Shown here: one piece after another, positions 43,999-53,410 of the stretch
Numbering within the stretch: the stretch's first letter is position 1
How the letters are laid out: each line of letters begins with the position of its first letter
From: an uncultured Gammaproteobacteria bacterium
Lineage (GTDB): Bacteria > Pseudomonadota > Gammaproteobacteria > Arenicellales > JAANXG01
Direction of reading: 5' to 3'
Length of the DNA stretch: 64,000 bases
Assembly: GCA_947259705.1 (NCBI GenBank)
Contig: CAMYNL010000003.1
Span: 171,860 to 235,859 of the forward strand
The notes under the pieces: model-generated
Database searches by the model: none
Told to the model about the DNA's origin: nothing
Seen by the model: only the letters and a program-made list of their open reading frames with translations
Program-made: the position numbers and the translations under genes

Positions 43999-45087
43999 AT
44001 GATTAACCTGTTGGGGAGTGATCGGGGTATGCTTGCCGATTATTTCCTGGCGCGGGGCGAGCGGTCCTTTCGCGCGGACCAGGTGGTGAAGTGGGTGCAT
44101 CAACAGGGGATCACTGATTTCTCCGCCATGACCAACCTCAGCAAACCATTGCGGGAGCGGTTGGCCGCGGAGGCGAGGGTGGAGCCCCCGGTGGTGATCG
44201 CGGACACACGGTCGAACGACGGGACGCGCAAATGGTTGCTGCGGCTCGCGGACGGCAACTGCATCGAGACCGTTTTCATCCCCGAGCCGGACCGCGGCAC
44301 GCTGTGCCTGTCATCCCAGGTGGGTTGCGCGTTGAACTGTACCTTCTGCGCGACCGCTCGACAGGGCTATAACCGCAACATGGACGCGCACGAGATCATC
44401 GGGCAGGTATGGCTGGCCCGGCGGCTAGTGTCCGAGGATGGCCGGGAACCGCCGATCACCAATGTGGTGCTCATGGGGATGGGTGAGCCGTTGCTCAATT
44501 TTGAAAGCGTTACGCGCGCCATAAGCCTGATGCTCGATGATTTCGCCTACGGGTTGTCGCGGCGGCGGGTGACACTCAGCACCGCGGGGTTGGTTCCTGG
44601 GATAGACCGGTTACGTGAGGAATGCCCGGTGAGTCTCGCGGTGTCCCTGCACGCCCCGAGTGATCGCCTGCGCGATGAACTGGTGCCACTCAACCGCAAG
44701 TACCCGATCGCGCAATTGCTCGATGCCTGCCGGCGTTATGCCGCCGCCGCACCGCGCACGCGGATTACGTTCGAGTACGTGATGCTGGACGGTGTGAACG
44801 ATGCACCGGAACATGCCCGGCAGCTCGCGCGACTGCTTGCCGACGTGCCGGCAAAGGTGAATCTCATTCCTTTCAATGCCTTCCAGGGGGTCCGGTTGCG
44901 CCGGTCCGAACCGGAGGCGATCGACCGGTTCCGCGATGTGCTGTTGGAGGCAGGCTTGATGACCATTACCCGAAGGACCAGAGGTGACGACATAGACGCC
45001 GCCTGCGGTCAGCTCGCGGGGCGCGTGCTTGACCGCACGTCCCGCACCCGCAGGATGCGCGACCCGGCGCCGGGAGGGACAGCGTGA
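43999..45087 (+). CDS. rlmN: Dual-specificity rRNA/tRNA adenine C2-methyltransferase RlmN
   Basis: RlmN is a radical-SAM enzyme that methylates A2503 of 23S rRNA and A37 of some tRNAs. The motif CALNCTFC gives Cys110, 114 and 117. Other landmarks are [24 protein letters not shown] and [10 protein letters not shown]. The ATG at 43999 follows GAGGTGAC; a GTG at 43981 inside the ndk end is possible but adds six unconserved residues. Confidence 0.96.
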   Translation: MINLLGSDRGMLADYFLARGERSFRADQVVKWVHQQGITDFSAMTNLSKPLRERLAAEARVEPPVVIADTRSNDGTRKWLLRLADGNCIETVFIPEPDRGTLCLSSQVGCALNCTFCATARQGYNRNMDAHEIIGQVWLARRLVSEDGREPPITNVVLMGMGEPLLNFESVTRAISLMLDDFAYGLSRRRVTLSTAGLVPGIDRLREECPVSLAVSLHAPSDRLRDELVPLNRKYPIAQLLDACRRYAAAAPRTRITFEYVMLDGVNDAPEHARQLARLLADVPAKVNLIPFNAFQGVRLRRSEPEAIDRFRDVLLEAGLMTITRRTRGDDIDAACGQLAGRVLDRTSRTRRMRDPAPGGTA

Positions 45088-45848
45088 AAGTGTTTCTCGC
45101 TCAGCCGCTGGTTCTTGCCGTCCTGATCGGGATAGCGGGCTGCACTACCACCACAACCCCCCCCGAGGAGGAGAGCTGGGACGCCGGCAAGCGCGCGGAT
45201 GTACACGCGCAATTGGCGGCCAGTTACATGCAGCGCGATCAGTTGGAGATCGCACGCAGTGAGCTGGAGCAGGCGCTGCAGATCAAGGCCGATCACTCCC
45301 GGGCAAATTACATCATGGCGGTGCTCCAGACGCGGCTGGGAAACAACGCGGAGGCCGAAACGTACTTCCGCCGGGCCGTGAGCGCGGACAAGGAGAACTC
45401 CCAGGCTGCCCATGACTACGGGGTGTACCTTTGCAAGCAAGGTCGTGTAGACCAGGCCATGGCCCAGTTCGATGAGGCGCTGGCGAACCCGCTGTACCGG
45501 GGAGACGCCCTGACCGCGCTGCGTGCCGGGGAGTGCCTGATCTTCAACGGCAACAGCCCGGATGTCGCCGAGACGTATTTCCGCAGGGCGCTGAACATCA
45601 ACCCCAAACTGGCGCCAGCCCTGTACCAGATGTCCGAGATCAATTTCGCTCGCGGCAATTTCCTCTCCGCGAGGGCCTATATAGAGCGATATTTTTCCGC
45701 TGCCCAGGAGACGCCGCGCACTCTGTTGCTGGCCTACCGCATCGAGAACGAGCTTGGCGCAGCAGATGTCGCAGAGGACTACGCGGCCAGACTGCGTAAG
45801 AAGTTTGCCACCTCGGAGGAAGCGAAGCAGTTGCGGAGTGGACGATGA
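45084..45848 (+). CDS. pilF: Type IV pilus biogenesis lipoprotein PilF (PilW)
   Basis: PilF is the outer-membrane lipoprotein pilotin needed for PilQ secretin assembly. The 254 aa product begins with a lipoprotein signal ([10 protein letters not shown], Cys20) and has six TPR-type repeats (for example AELASY-like [23 protein letters not shown], and [21 protein letters not shown]). It starts with GTG overlapping rlmN. No other pilus genes are in the window, so a working pilus is an inference from the family. Confidence 0.9.
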   Translation: MKVFLAQPLVLAVLIGIAGCTTTTTPPEEESWDAGKRADVHAQLAASYMQRDQLEIARSELEQALQIKADHSRANYIMAVLQTRLGNNAEAETYFRRAVSADKENSQAAHDYGVYLCKQGRVDQAMAQFDEALANPLYRGDALTALRAGECLIFNGNSPDVAETYFRRALNINPKLAPALYQMSEINFARGNFLSARAYIERYFSAAQETPRTLLLAYRIENELGAADVAEDYAARLRKKFATSEEAKQLRSGR

Positions 45849-46648
45849 GCCGGGAGGCGGTGCCGGGCACCGAGCGCGGGTTTGTCGATTCATCCGGTTC
45901 GATCCTCAGGAAAGCACGAGTGGCGCTGGGGCTGACCGAAGAGGAGGTGGCGACTGAGCTGCGCCTCTCCGCCTACCAGATCCGGGCGCTGGAGGCCGAC
46001 GACTACGACGACCTTCCAGGAACAACCTATGTGCGCGGTTATCTGCGCGCCTACGCTCGCCTGCTTAATTTGAATGTAGACAGCGTCCTGATGTCGGCAT
46101 TAAACGCCCATACCGATGAGCATGCGGGCGCGCATGACGCCGCCCCTACCGATGGGGATGGCCGCGGCCGATTTCCGCTGCGCGCAGCAACGGTATTGCT
46201 GCTGCTGTTGTTGATCGGCGTACTGGTGCTCTGGTGGTACAGCCGCGAGTCCGATCTGGTATCGATGATGGAAGATACGACGCCGCTGTCATCGCCCGAT
46301 TACGGTCCAGCGTCGGGCGCAGGGGGTCATGTCGTGACCCCGGTTGCGGGACAGCTGCAACCCGCGGACCGAGACAATCTGGTGTCGACGAAGCGGCGCG
46401 CCGTGTTCCGGTTCGGCGAGCCCTCCTGGATCGACGTGCGGGACGGTGCGGGAAAGGTGCTGGTGCAGCGAACGGTTACGCCGGGCCTCACGCTCGCGGT
46501 CGAGGGTAACCCGCCATTCAGGGTGTTTCTGGGCAACGCCGCGGCCGTGCAGGTGCATTACGCCGGCGAATCCGTCGACGTGTCGCCCCGGCCGGGCAGC
46601 CTGTATGCCCGCTTCACGTTGGGCCTGCGGCCACCCACGACGCCATAG
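45845..46648 (+). CDS. rodZ: RodZ-like cytoskeletal protein
   Basis: RodZ links MreB filaments to the membrane. The 267 aa protein has an N-terminal helix-turn-helix ([23 protein letters not shown] through [13 protein letters not shown]), a single transmembrane helix near residues 117-137 ([15 protein letters not shown]), and a C-terminal DUF4115 domain ([21 protein letters not shown]). It overlaps pilF by 4 nt. ispG, which usually follows, is absent and hisS comes next. Confidence 0.9.
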   Translation: MSREAVPGTERGFVDSSGSILRKARVALGLTEEEVATELRLSAYQIRALEADDYDDLPGTTYVRGYLRAYARLLNLNVDSVLMSALNAHTDEHAGAHDAAPTDGDGRGRFPLRAATVLLLLLLIGVLVLWWYSRESDLVSMMEDTTPLSSPDYGPASGAGGHVVTPVAGQLQPADRDNLVSTKRRAVFRFGEPSWIDVRDGAGKVLVQRTVTPGLTLAVEGNPPFRVFLGNAAAVQVHYAGESVDVSPRPGSLYARFTLGLRPPTTP

Positions 46649-46664
46649 GGGCGGGCTCAAGGGC

Positions 46665-47930
46665 ATGGCGGCAATTCAGGCAATTCGCGGCATGAACGAT
46701 GTGCTCCCGGATCAGGCCGCCTACTGGCAGCGCGTGGAATCCGTGTTGGTCGAGCTGTTCGGCCTCTACGGCTACCGGGAGGTCCGCTTTCCGGTGCTGG
46801 AAAAGACCGAGCTGTTCGCACGCTCCATTGGCGCCGATACCGACATCGTCGCCAAGGAAATGTACACTTTTATCGATCGCAACGGGGACAGCCTGACGCT
46901 GCGCCCGGAAGGCACCGCCAGCTGCGCACGGCTGGGCTTGCAACACGGTCTGTTTCACAATCAACAGCAGCGGCTGTGGTACCTGGGCCCAATGTTCCGG
47001 CATGAGCGGCCTCAACGCGGACGTTATCGGCAGTTTCACCAGGCCGGCGCCGAGGCGTTCGGCTGGGACGGGCCCGACATCGATGCGGAACTAATTGCTC
47101 TGACGGCGCGCATCTGGCGTTCCCTGGGCATCACTGCAGCCAGCTTGCAGGTCAATTCGCTCGGTGACGCCGCGGCCAGGCGTGCCTACCGCGAGCGGTT
47201 GCTTGCTTATCTGTCCCCATTACGTGGTGAGCTGGACGCCGACAGTCAGCGCCGACTGGACACCAATCCGCTGCGGATCCTGGATTCGAAGCATCCGGCG
47301 ACCCAGGCCGTGCTGGTTGATGCGCCGCTGCTGCGGGACCATCTTGACCAGGACTCGGTGCGACACTTCGAGGGTTTGTGCGGATATCTGGACGAGGCGG
47401 GCATACCGTACGAGATTAACCCCCGACTGGTGCGCGGACTCGATTATTATTCACGCAGTGTGTTCGAATGGGTCAGCGGCGAACTGGGATCCCAGGGCAC
47501 GGTGTGCGCCGGCGGTCGCTACGACACCCTGGTGGAGCAACTCGGTGGCAGGCATCCAGTGCCGGCCGTAGGATTCGCCCTGGGTCTGGAACGCCTGGTA
47601 GAGTTGCTCACCCTCGGCGACAACGAAAACCCGTCAGGCGTGGATGTCTATGTAGTGGTGCTGGACGAGGCCGCCCGCTTGGCGGCCACACAAAGTGCCG
47701 AGCAGCTGCGCGACCGCGGTTTACGGGTGCAGCAGCACTGCGGCGGTGGCGGTGCCAAGAGCCAGCTCAAACGCGCTGACAGGAGCGGCGCGCAAGTCGC
47801 CGTGGTGCTGGGTGAAGAGGAAATCAGCGCGGGCCGTGCAACGGTCAAACCGCTGCGGCGGGATGCGCCGCAATTCAGCGTCGGCCAGGAAAAACTGGCA
47901 GCGGCGTTGGCCAAATTTTTTGAATCCTAA
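46665..47930 (+). CDS. hisS: Histidyl-tRNA synthetase
   Basis: HisS charges tRNA-His. The 421 aa class II synthetase has motif 1 around [20 protein letters not shown], motif 2 with [24 protein letters not shown], the HisA motifs [16 protein letters not shown] and motif 3 [13 protein letters not shown] with [12 protein letters not shown], then an anticodon-binding domain. The ATG at 46665 begins the family N-terminus [15 protein letters not shown]; the frame is open upstream through the rodZ end. Confidence 0.97.
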   Translation: MAAIQAIRGMNDVLPDQAAYWQRVESVLVELFGLYGYREVRFPVLEKTELFARSIGADTDIVAKEMYTFIDRNGDSLTLRPEGTASCARLGLQHGLFHNQQQRLWYLGPMFRHERPQRGRYRQFHQAGAEAFGWDGPDIDAELIALTARIWRSLGITAASLQVNSLGDAAARRAYRERLLAYLSPLRGELDADSQRRLDTNPLRILDSKHPATQAVLVDAPLLRDHLDQDSVRHFEGLCGYLDEAGIPYEINPRLVRGLDYYSRSVFEWVSGELGSQGTVCAGGRYDTLVEQLGGRHPVPAVGFALGLERLVELLTLGDNENPSGVDVYVVVLDEAARLAATQSAEQLRDRGLRVQQHCGGGGAKSQLKRADRSGAQVAVVLGEEEISAGRATVKPLRRDAPQFSVGQEKLAAALAKFFES

Positions 47931-47953
47931 ACGACGGGGAAGTATTGGGCACC

Positions 47954-48598
47954 ATGGTTGATCCGCACTTTATTGAAGATGAGCAAGCAGAACGGCTGAA
48001 GCAGTGGTGGAAACAGAACGGCACGTCCGTGATTACCGGTGCGGTATTGGGACTGGGTATCATTTTCGGGGTCAACTACTGGCGTGACTACCGGGACACC
48101 CGGGCGGAAACCGCTTCCGGCCTGTTCGTCCTCATGACATCTCAATACTCGGCCGGCGATGCCGAGGCTGCCCGTGCCGCCGGGCGGCGGGTGCTCGACG
48201 AGTTCGAGGACACGCCCTACGCTGGTAAGGCGGCCCTGTTCCTGGCGCGCGTCAGCTACGAGAGCGAACAGGGTGAACAGGCCAGGGTAGACCTGCAGTG
48301 GGCCGTGGACAATGCGAGGGAACCCGAGACCCAGCACGCGGCGCGGCTGCGACTGGCGAGGCTGCTGCTCAGCGAGGGCGATCTGGACGCTGCGGCAAGC
48401 CTCGTCTCGGTGCCCGATCGCGGCGCATTTTCCTCGCAGTATCTGGAGCTGGAAGGAGACCTGGCGATGAGCAGGGGCGACCCGGCCGGCGCCCGCGAAG
48501 CCTACCGCAAGGCACTCGAAAGCCTGCCACAAGGGTCGGGATTCACCGAATTTCTCAACATGAAACTGGACTCCGCGGTCGCCGAGGCGGGAAAGTGA
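47954..48598 (+). CDS. yfgM: YfgM-type tetratricopeptide ancillary factor
   Basis: YfgM associates with SecYEG and periplasmic chaperones. The protein starts in the cytoplasm (EDEQAERLKQWWKQNG), crosses the membrane once (SVITGAVLGLGIIFGVNYW), and has a periplasmic TPR domain (YAGKAALFLARVSYESEQG, AARLRLARLLLSEGDLDAA). The ATG at 47954 is chosen over the TTG at 47945. It overlaps bamB by 4 nt. Confidence 0.92.
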   Translation: MVDPHFIEDEQAERLKQWWKQNGTSVITGAVLGLGIIFGVNYWRDYRDTRAETASGLFVLMTSQYSAGDAEAARAAGRRVLDEFEDTPYAGKAALFLARVSYESEQGEQARVDLQWAVDNAREPETQHAARLRLARLLLSEGDLDAAASLVSVPDRGAFSSQYLELEGDLAMSRGDPAGAREAYRKALESLPQGSGFTEFLNMKLDSAVAEAGK

Positions 48599-49755
48599 GA
48601 GCCTGGTGGCTGCTTGCCATGTCGTCCTGGCTGGTGGGATGTGGCATGTTCGGAAAATCCGGCGGTGATGATCCCGCGTCGCAGCCTGCGCCGCTGCCCG
48701 AAACCCGACAGGCGATCGCGGTCGACAAGCTGTGGACCTTCGACGTGGGCGGCGGTGTTGGCGACCGGTTCCTGAAGCTGACGCCCGCGCAGGTGTCCGA
48801 CCTGCTGGTGATCGCGAACCCGGAGGGCAAGGTAGCCGCGCTCGACGTCGCCACCGGGAAGCCGCGCTGGCGCGCCGATCTGGATGTTGAGGTGACCGGG
48901 GGCGTAGGCGCTGGAGAGGGCCTGGTGCTGCTGGGGACCCTGGATGCCGAAGTGATCGCACTGGACGCGAGAAACGGCGAGGAGATATGGCGCCAGCGGG
49001 TCAGCAGCGAGATATTGTCACCGCCGGTGGTGTCAGGCGGGGTAGTGTTGGTTCGCTCGATAGATGGCAGGGTATCGGGACTGGCGAGCTCAAACGGCGA
49101 ACGCAGGTGGAGCCTTCGGCGCGATGTTCCCAGCCTCAGCCTGCGCGGCAGCAGCCCTCCTCTAGTGCGTCAGGGTGTGGTGCTGGCCGGATTTGCGGAC
49201 GGCAAGCTGGTGGCCGCCGAGATCGCCACCGGAAAGGTGCTATGGGACTACCGGGTGGCGGAGCCGCGAGGTCGCAACGAGGTGGACCGGATGGTGGATG
49301 TCGATGCCCAGCCTCTGCTCGTCGGCAGTGTGCTGTATGCCGCGTCCTTTCAGGGGCGGGTCATGGCCATGGCACTGGGGTCCAGGAAGATCCTCTGGGT
49401 CAGCGACGTGTCCAGCCATTCAGGCATGAGCGCAGATGAGCAAAACCTGTACATTTCCGACGAAACTGGGGTGGTATTGGCGTTGGACCGGCTCTCGGGA
49501 AACTCTGTGTGGCGGCAGGATGGCCTGATGCGGCGGGGCGTCACCGGGCCGGCCCGAACGGGTGACTGGGTAGTGACCGGTGATTTCGAGGGTTACCTGC
49601 ATTTCATGAACAGCCGCGACGGCGTTATCGAAGGACAGATACGGCTCGGCGGCGGGGCGGTTCTGGCAACACCGCTCATTGTCGATAAGGTACTCTATGC
49701 CCTTACCAGTGGCGGCGTGGTTACCGCCGTCACGGTGACCGGAAGAGGCGGTTGA
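48595..49755 (+). CDS. bamB: Outer membrane assembly lipoprotein BamB
   Basis: BamB is a lipoprotein of the BAM complex that inserts outer-membrane proteins. The product starts with a GTG at 48595 (RAWWLLAMSSWLVGC; lipobox LVGC, Cys16). It then forms an eight-bladed PQQ-type beta-propeller with repeats such as GKVAALDVATGKPRWRADL, VIALDARNGEEIWRQRV and VLALDRLSGNSVWRQDG. The start overlaps the yfgM stop (GTGA). Confidence 0.94.
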   Translation: MRAWWLLAMSSWLVGCGMFGKSGGDDPASQPAPLPETRQAIAVDKLWTFDVGGGVGDRFLKLTPAQVSDLLVIANPEGKVAALDVATGKPRWRADLDVEVTGGVGAGEGLVLLGTLDAEVIALDARNGEEIWRQRVSSEILSPPVVSGGVVLVRSIDGRVSGLASSNGERRWSLRRDVPSLSLRGSSPPLVRQGVVLAGFADGKLVAAEIATGKVLWDYRVAEPRGRNEVDRMVDVDAQPLLVGSVLYAASFQGRVMAMALGSRKILWVSDVSSHSGMSADEQNLYISDETGVVLALDRLSGNSVWRQDGLMRRGVTGPARTGDWVVTGDFEGYLHFMNSRDGVIEGQIRLGGGAVLATPLIVDKVLYALTSGGVVTAVTVTGRGG

Positions 49756-49791
49756 TTAATAGCCGCCGTCCCGTGCCGCCATCCACACCCC

Positions 49792-51147
49792 ATGCGCCCT
49801 GTCATCTCGATCGTGGGCCGGCCCAATGTCGGCAAATCGACGCTGTATAACCGACTAACCCGGAGCCGGGACGCCCTGGTCGACGATCGCCCGGGTGTGA
49901 CCCGGGACCGAATGGTGGGTCTCGGGCGCGTTGGCGGCACGCCCTACTGGGTCATCGATACCGGGGGACTGGAATCCGAAGGCGGCTCGCTGCAGCAGAT
50001 GCTCAGACGCCAGGTAGACGTCGCGGTGCAGGGCAGCGACGCGGTGTTATTCATGCTCGATGGACGTTCGGGGCCCAGTCCCGACGACATCGAGATCGCG
50101 GGCTATCTGCGACGCTGCGGGGTCCCGGTGTTTCCAGTCGTCAACAAGACCGAAGGGCTGGCGCCCGAACTGGGGACCGCAGAGTTTCATGCGTTGGGCC
50201 TGTCGAATCCTCCGACGGCCGTTTCGGCCCGGCAGGGAGCCGGCATCAATATGCTCATGGAGCACATCCTGGACACCGTCTCCGCCACCGGTGCGGCGGC
50301 GGAAGTCGACAGGTCGGCGCCCCACGTCGGGGTGGTCGGGCGCCCCAACGTGGGCAAGTCCACGTTGGTAAACCGCTTGCTGGGGGAGGAGCGAGTGCTG
50401 GTGTGCGACGAGCCGGGCACTACCCGCGACAGCATCCGCATACCATTTCGCCATGCTGGTCGCGACTATGTGCTCGTGGATACTGCCGGCGTACGGAGAC
50501 GGAGCAGGATCCAGGACAAGCTGGAACAGTTTTCCGTGGCCCGTACCCTGCAAACCATCGAGCAGGTGGATGTGGTGGTTTTCGTGCTGGATGCGCAGGC
50601 GGGAGTCAGCGACCAGGATGCCAGGCTGGCAGGGCTGGTGCGTGACGGCGGCCGTTCCATGGTCCTGGTGGTCAATAAGTGGGACGGCCTGACGAACGAA
50701 CAGCGACAGCGCGTCAGACGGGAGCTGGACCGCAAGCTGCCCTTCCTGGACGACGTCGATCGGCTGTTTGTGTCGGCGAAGTTCGGATCGGGCCTGGGCC
50801 ATCTGGTGCCCGCCCTGGCACGCGCATACAGTTCAGCCATGGCAGACCTGGGCACCGGGCGGCTGAACGCGGTGCTGCAGCAAGCGGTGGCGGCGCAACC
50901 GCCTCCTCTGGCGGGGCGTCGGCGCAGCAAGCTCAAGTATGCCCACCAGGGCGGGAAGAACCCGCCCCAGGTGGTCATTCATGGCAACCTGCTCGATAAA
51001 ATTCCGGAGTCGTACCGCCGCTATCTGTCGCGCCGCGTCGCCAGAGCATTCGGCCTGACCGGCGCTCCGGTGCGGATTGTCTTCAAATCGGGTGAAAACC
51101 CCTATGCCCGCAAGGCCTCCAGGGGCACCGGAAAGCGCGGCAAGTAG
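49792..51147 (+). CDS. der: Ribosome biogenesis GTPase Der (EngA)
   Basis: Der has two tandem GTPase domains and acts in 50S subunit maturation. The first has GRPNVGKSTLYN, DRPGVTRDR and NKTEG; the second has GRPNVGKSTLVN, DEPGTTRDS, DTAGVRRRSR and NKWDG. A KH-like C-terminal domain includes SKLKYAHQGGKNPPQVVIHGN. The 451 aa length is normal. It closes the ndk-to-der series. Confidence 0.97.
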   Translation: MRPVISIVGRPNVGKSTLYNRLTRSRDALVDDRPGVTRDRMVGLGRVGGTPYWVIDTGGLESEGGSLQQMLRRQVDVAVQGSDAVLFMLDGRSGPSPDDIEIAGYLRRCGVPVFPVVNKTEGLAPELGTAEFHALGLSNPPTAVSARQGAGINMLMEHILDTVSATGAAAEVDRSAPHVGVVGRPNVGKSTLVNRLLGEERVLVCDEPGTTRDSIRIPFRHAGRDYVLVDTAGVRRRSRIQDKLEQFSVARTLQTIEQVDVVVFVLDAQAGVSDQDARLAGLVRDGGRSMVLVVNKWDGLTNEQRQRVRRELDRKLPFLDDVDRLFVSAKFGSGLGHLVPALARAYSSAMADLGTGRLNAVLQQAVAAQPPPLAGRRRSKLKYAHQGGKNPPQVVIHGNLLDKIPESYRRYLSRRVARAFGLTGAPVRIVFKSGENPYARKASRGTGKRGK

Positions 51148-51156
51148 GCCCGGCGC

Positions 51157-51165
51157 TGTTATAAT
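51157..51165 (+). promoter_or_regulatory. Extended -10 promoter before the 51.2 kb gene
   Basis: TGTTATAAT is an extended -10 (TGn plus TATAAT at 51160-51165). A -35 at 17 bp would be GCGGCA, 3 of 6. The start site would fall on the GTG at 51172. Confidence 0.5.
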
Positions 51166-51171
51166 TATCCT

Positions 51172-52392
51172 GTGGACGGCAATATTCAAAAACTATTTCG
51201 CGAACAGTTTGCGATGAATCGGCACGCGGATGGCGCCTTGAATGATAAGCAGAAAGAAATGCTTATCGTGATGACCGCACTGTCATTCATAGAGCAGAAT
51301 GCGCTGATGACGCAGGCGCAACTCAACGACGCCCGACGCAGCCTGCAGGCGCTGTTCATCCGGACCAGTGGCGAAGAAACCATGCTGCGAAAACTGTTGG
51401 AGATCCTCAGGGTGAACAAGGATCTGCATGAGGCCTTCAGCAGCATCTCCAAGATCAGCGCCAGCATTTCCGCAAGCGTTGATATCTTCAGCAGGAAGAT
51501 CGACTATCTCAAGCAGTACGTGGCTAAGCTTCGCCTGACGCCTGAGGAAAATGCCGAATTCTTTGCCCCGTTTCTGGCGTTCACCCACGCCTTCCAGGTA
51601 CGCATCCTGCGCTTCGATCAATTGATGATGCATTATCTGGAACTGCGCGAGGACGAGGCCAAGCGAACCCATGAATTCAGGATTGCACAGGACGCCAGCA
51701 GACGCCTGAAGGACCGCCTGTCCGGGCGTCTAGGCGCACAGGCGACTGGCGAGGTGGAGGAGTCGATAAAGCAGGAAGTGCTCGGCAACTTCGATTATGC
51801 CAGCGCCAGAAACCGCTTGCTGGACGCACAGCGGGAGTCGCGCGTGGCAGCGAAGCAGGTCAATAACCTGCTGTTCGAGGTCAAGGCCATGTGCCAGATG
51901 GCGATGAATCCGGACATGCGTGAGCGGGGCGATTACGCCCAGCACCCCACGCCGGATATTGACGATATATTCATGCGCTTTACCCGTTCGATTAAGAAAT
52001 ACCCTCGTCTTGACCAGATCAAGGAATTCATCATCGATTACTTCAAGCTTTATCAGCGCGCCTATGGCATGTTTGTTCTCGACTTCGACAGTTTTAACAA
52101 GGCCGTGGAGACCATTACCACCAATACCGAAGAGTATTTCGCATCGAAGCAGGAGGACGAGGACATTCGCGCGAAGCGCGACAAGCTGCGCAAGTACGAA
52201 GGGCTGATACCCTTCCTGGAGGACGCGGGCGGCCTGATTCCCGAGTACCAGGACTACGGATTCATAAAATTCTCGCGCAAGGTCTCGGAGGCCATTTCGA
52301 CCGAAACCTGCCAGTGGGATCACATTAGAGAAGAGCTGCTGGTGGCGAAGGTCGCTGCCGAAGCAGACTTGACGACGCGGCTGAATCCGTGA
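51172..52392 (+). CDS. Unrecognised helical protein, 406 aa
   Basis: I do not recognise this family. The protein has no signal peptide or transmembrane segment and looks almost wholly helical, with coiled-coil-like stretches such as ARRSLQALFIRTSGEETMLRKLLEIL, KISASISASVDIFSRKIDYLKQY and a charged segment around residues 200-235. A fairly hydrophobic region near residue 300 contains FIIDYFKLYQRAYGMFVLDFDSF. GTG at 51172 is 6 nt after TATAAT, suggesting a leaderless start; ATG at 51214 is an alternative, also without a ribosome binding site. Codon use and length indicate a real gene. Confidence 0.75.
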   Translation: MDGNIQKLFREQFAMNRHADGALNDKQKEMLIVMTALSFIEQNALMTQAQLNDARRSLQALFIRTSGEETMLRKLLEILRVNKDLHEAFSSISKISASISASVDIFSRKIDYLKQYVAKLRLTPEENAEFFAPFLAFTHAFQVRILRFDQLMMHYLELREDEAKRTHEFRIAQDASRRLKDRLSGRLGAQATGEVEESIKQEVLGNFDYASARNRLLDAQRESRVAAKQVNNLLFEVKAMCQMAMNPDMRERGDYAQHPTPDIDDIFMRFTRSIKKYPRLDQIKEFIIDYFKLYQRAYGMFVLDFDSFNKAVETITTNTEEYFASKQEDEDIRAKRDKLRKYEGLIPFLEDAGGLIPEYQDYGFIKFSRKVSEAISTETCQWDHIREELLVAKVAAEADLTTRLNP

Positions 52393-52414
52393 ATGCCCTG
52401 CCGGGTGACGCTCG

Positions 52415-52945
52415 TCACCATTGACGGCGACGCCATTGCCAAATCCACCACGTGGGTGGGCCGAGCAGCAGCGCTTCGATTATCAAAGCTTTCAGGTCGT
52501 GGATGAGCACGGGCATCGTGAAAAGGTTATCTCGGCGAATGTTCAGAAAGATGGTCTGGGGAGACATCAACGACTGGTCGGTGAAAGGCCACAGTAAGGG
52601 TATCCCCTGGGGCAGGCTGGCGTCGAAGCTAAGCCAGTCAACGAGCAACTGGGACAGTAGCGCCAGCGTGATCATGGTGCCCAGCGCCAGCGCCCGCGGG
52701 TACTGACGCCAGTACAACCACGCGCTGGCGGCGGCGCCCAGCAGGATGGCAAATAACAATGAATGCGAGGCACCGCGATGGAACTGGCCGTGGTCCCCCA
52801 GCAACAGCCCGGGAACCAGATCCAGGTCAGCCAGATTCGCCGCCACCATCACTGCCAGCATATCTTGGCACCGGGGCTTGCGGCTGCCGTTGCAGGCGAG
52901 ATAGATGAGCGCCCCGGCCAGGCTATGGGCAACCGGCGAGGCCAT
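52415..52945 (-). CDS. DUF457 (YdjM-like) membrane-bound metal-dependent hydrolase family protein
   Basis: The 176 aa protein has the family start MASPVAHSLAGALIYL with the conserved His, a DLDLVPGLLLGDHGQFHRGASHS segment containing the Asp and His residues thought to bind metal, and three to four hydrophobic helices. Substrate and role are unknown. It converges with the 406 aa gene. Its own ribosome binding site is poor, and a short frame with a strong one overlaps its start. Confidence 0.83.
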   Translation of the reverse strand: MASPVAHSLAGALIYLACNGSRKPRCQDMLAVMVAANLADLDLVPGLLLGDHGQFHRGASHSLLFAILLGAAASAWLYWRQYPRALALGTMITLALLSQLLVDWLSFDASLPQGIPLLWPFTDQSLMSPQTIFLNIRRDNLFTMPVLIHDLKALIIEALLLGPPTWWIWQWRRRQW

Positions 52946-53006
52946 GGCTCTCAGTCCCGAAGTTTATTATCGCCTCGGCGACAGGTTTTGGTTCCAAGTG
53001 AGTCAT
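52923..53006 (-). CDS. Possible small ORF overlapping the DUF457 start
   Basis: On the minus strand an AGGAG at 53018-53014 precedes ATG at 53006 by 7 nt. The frame encodes 27 residues (MTHLEPKPVAEAIINFG and onward) and stops at 52923, 23 nt inside the DUF457 gene in another frame. The spacing of the ribosome binding site is ideal, whereas the DUF457 gene has none as good. It may be a coupling leader. No similarity is recognised. Confidence 0.35.
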   Translation of the reverse strand: MTHLEPKPVAEAIINFGTESHGLAGCP

Positions 53007-53410
53007 CAAGTTTCTCCTGCTACCAGGGGTTGGTCCACCGGCGGGCAAGGACGGGGGACGCCCGTAGTGAAGCTGCCGGTGGCGGCCGTGCTAGCCGATG
53101 CAGCGCGCAGCGGCAAGGGCCCCAGCGCCTTCGATGCGGTGCCGGGCCAGCCCGGTTGGCAGCACATGGCCCCCCGGGTGGTTATCCGCCAGCTAATCCC
53201 CATAGATTTTCAAGTTGTCCTCGGACGGTTGCGGAAAGTCCACCGGGTGGCCTTGCGGGCCAGTCATGAAACCGCCTTTACGGGCTGTATTTTTTCCCGT
53301 TCGGCGCGGCTTGTGCAAGGGATGAAGAATTCCGATGCCAGTTTGCCACAGGTGCTGCACGACTTGGTTGATGCGCCAGGCCGGGCCGCGTCTTGACCGG
53401 TCCGCGGTCG
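53007..53410. other. Gene-poor stretch before the glycosyltransferase
   Basis: About 400 bp with open frames on both strands, none with recognisable similarity or convincing amino acid composition. The longest plus-strand frame ends at 53396 and the minus-strand frames end at 53193 and 53006. It may hold promoters for the divergent genes or decayed sequence. Confidence 0.4.
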
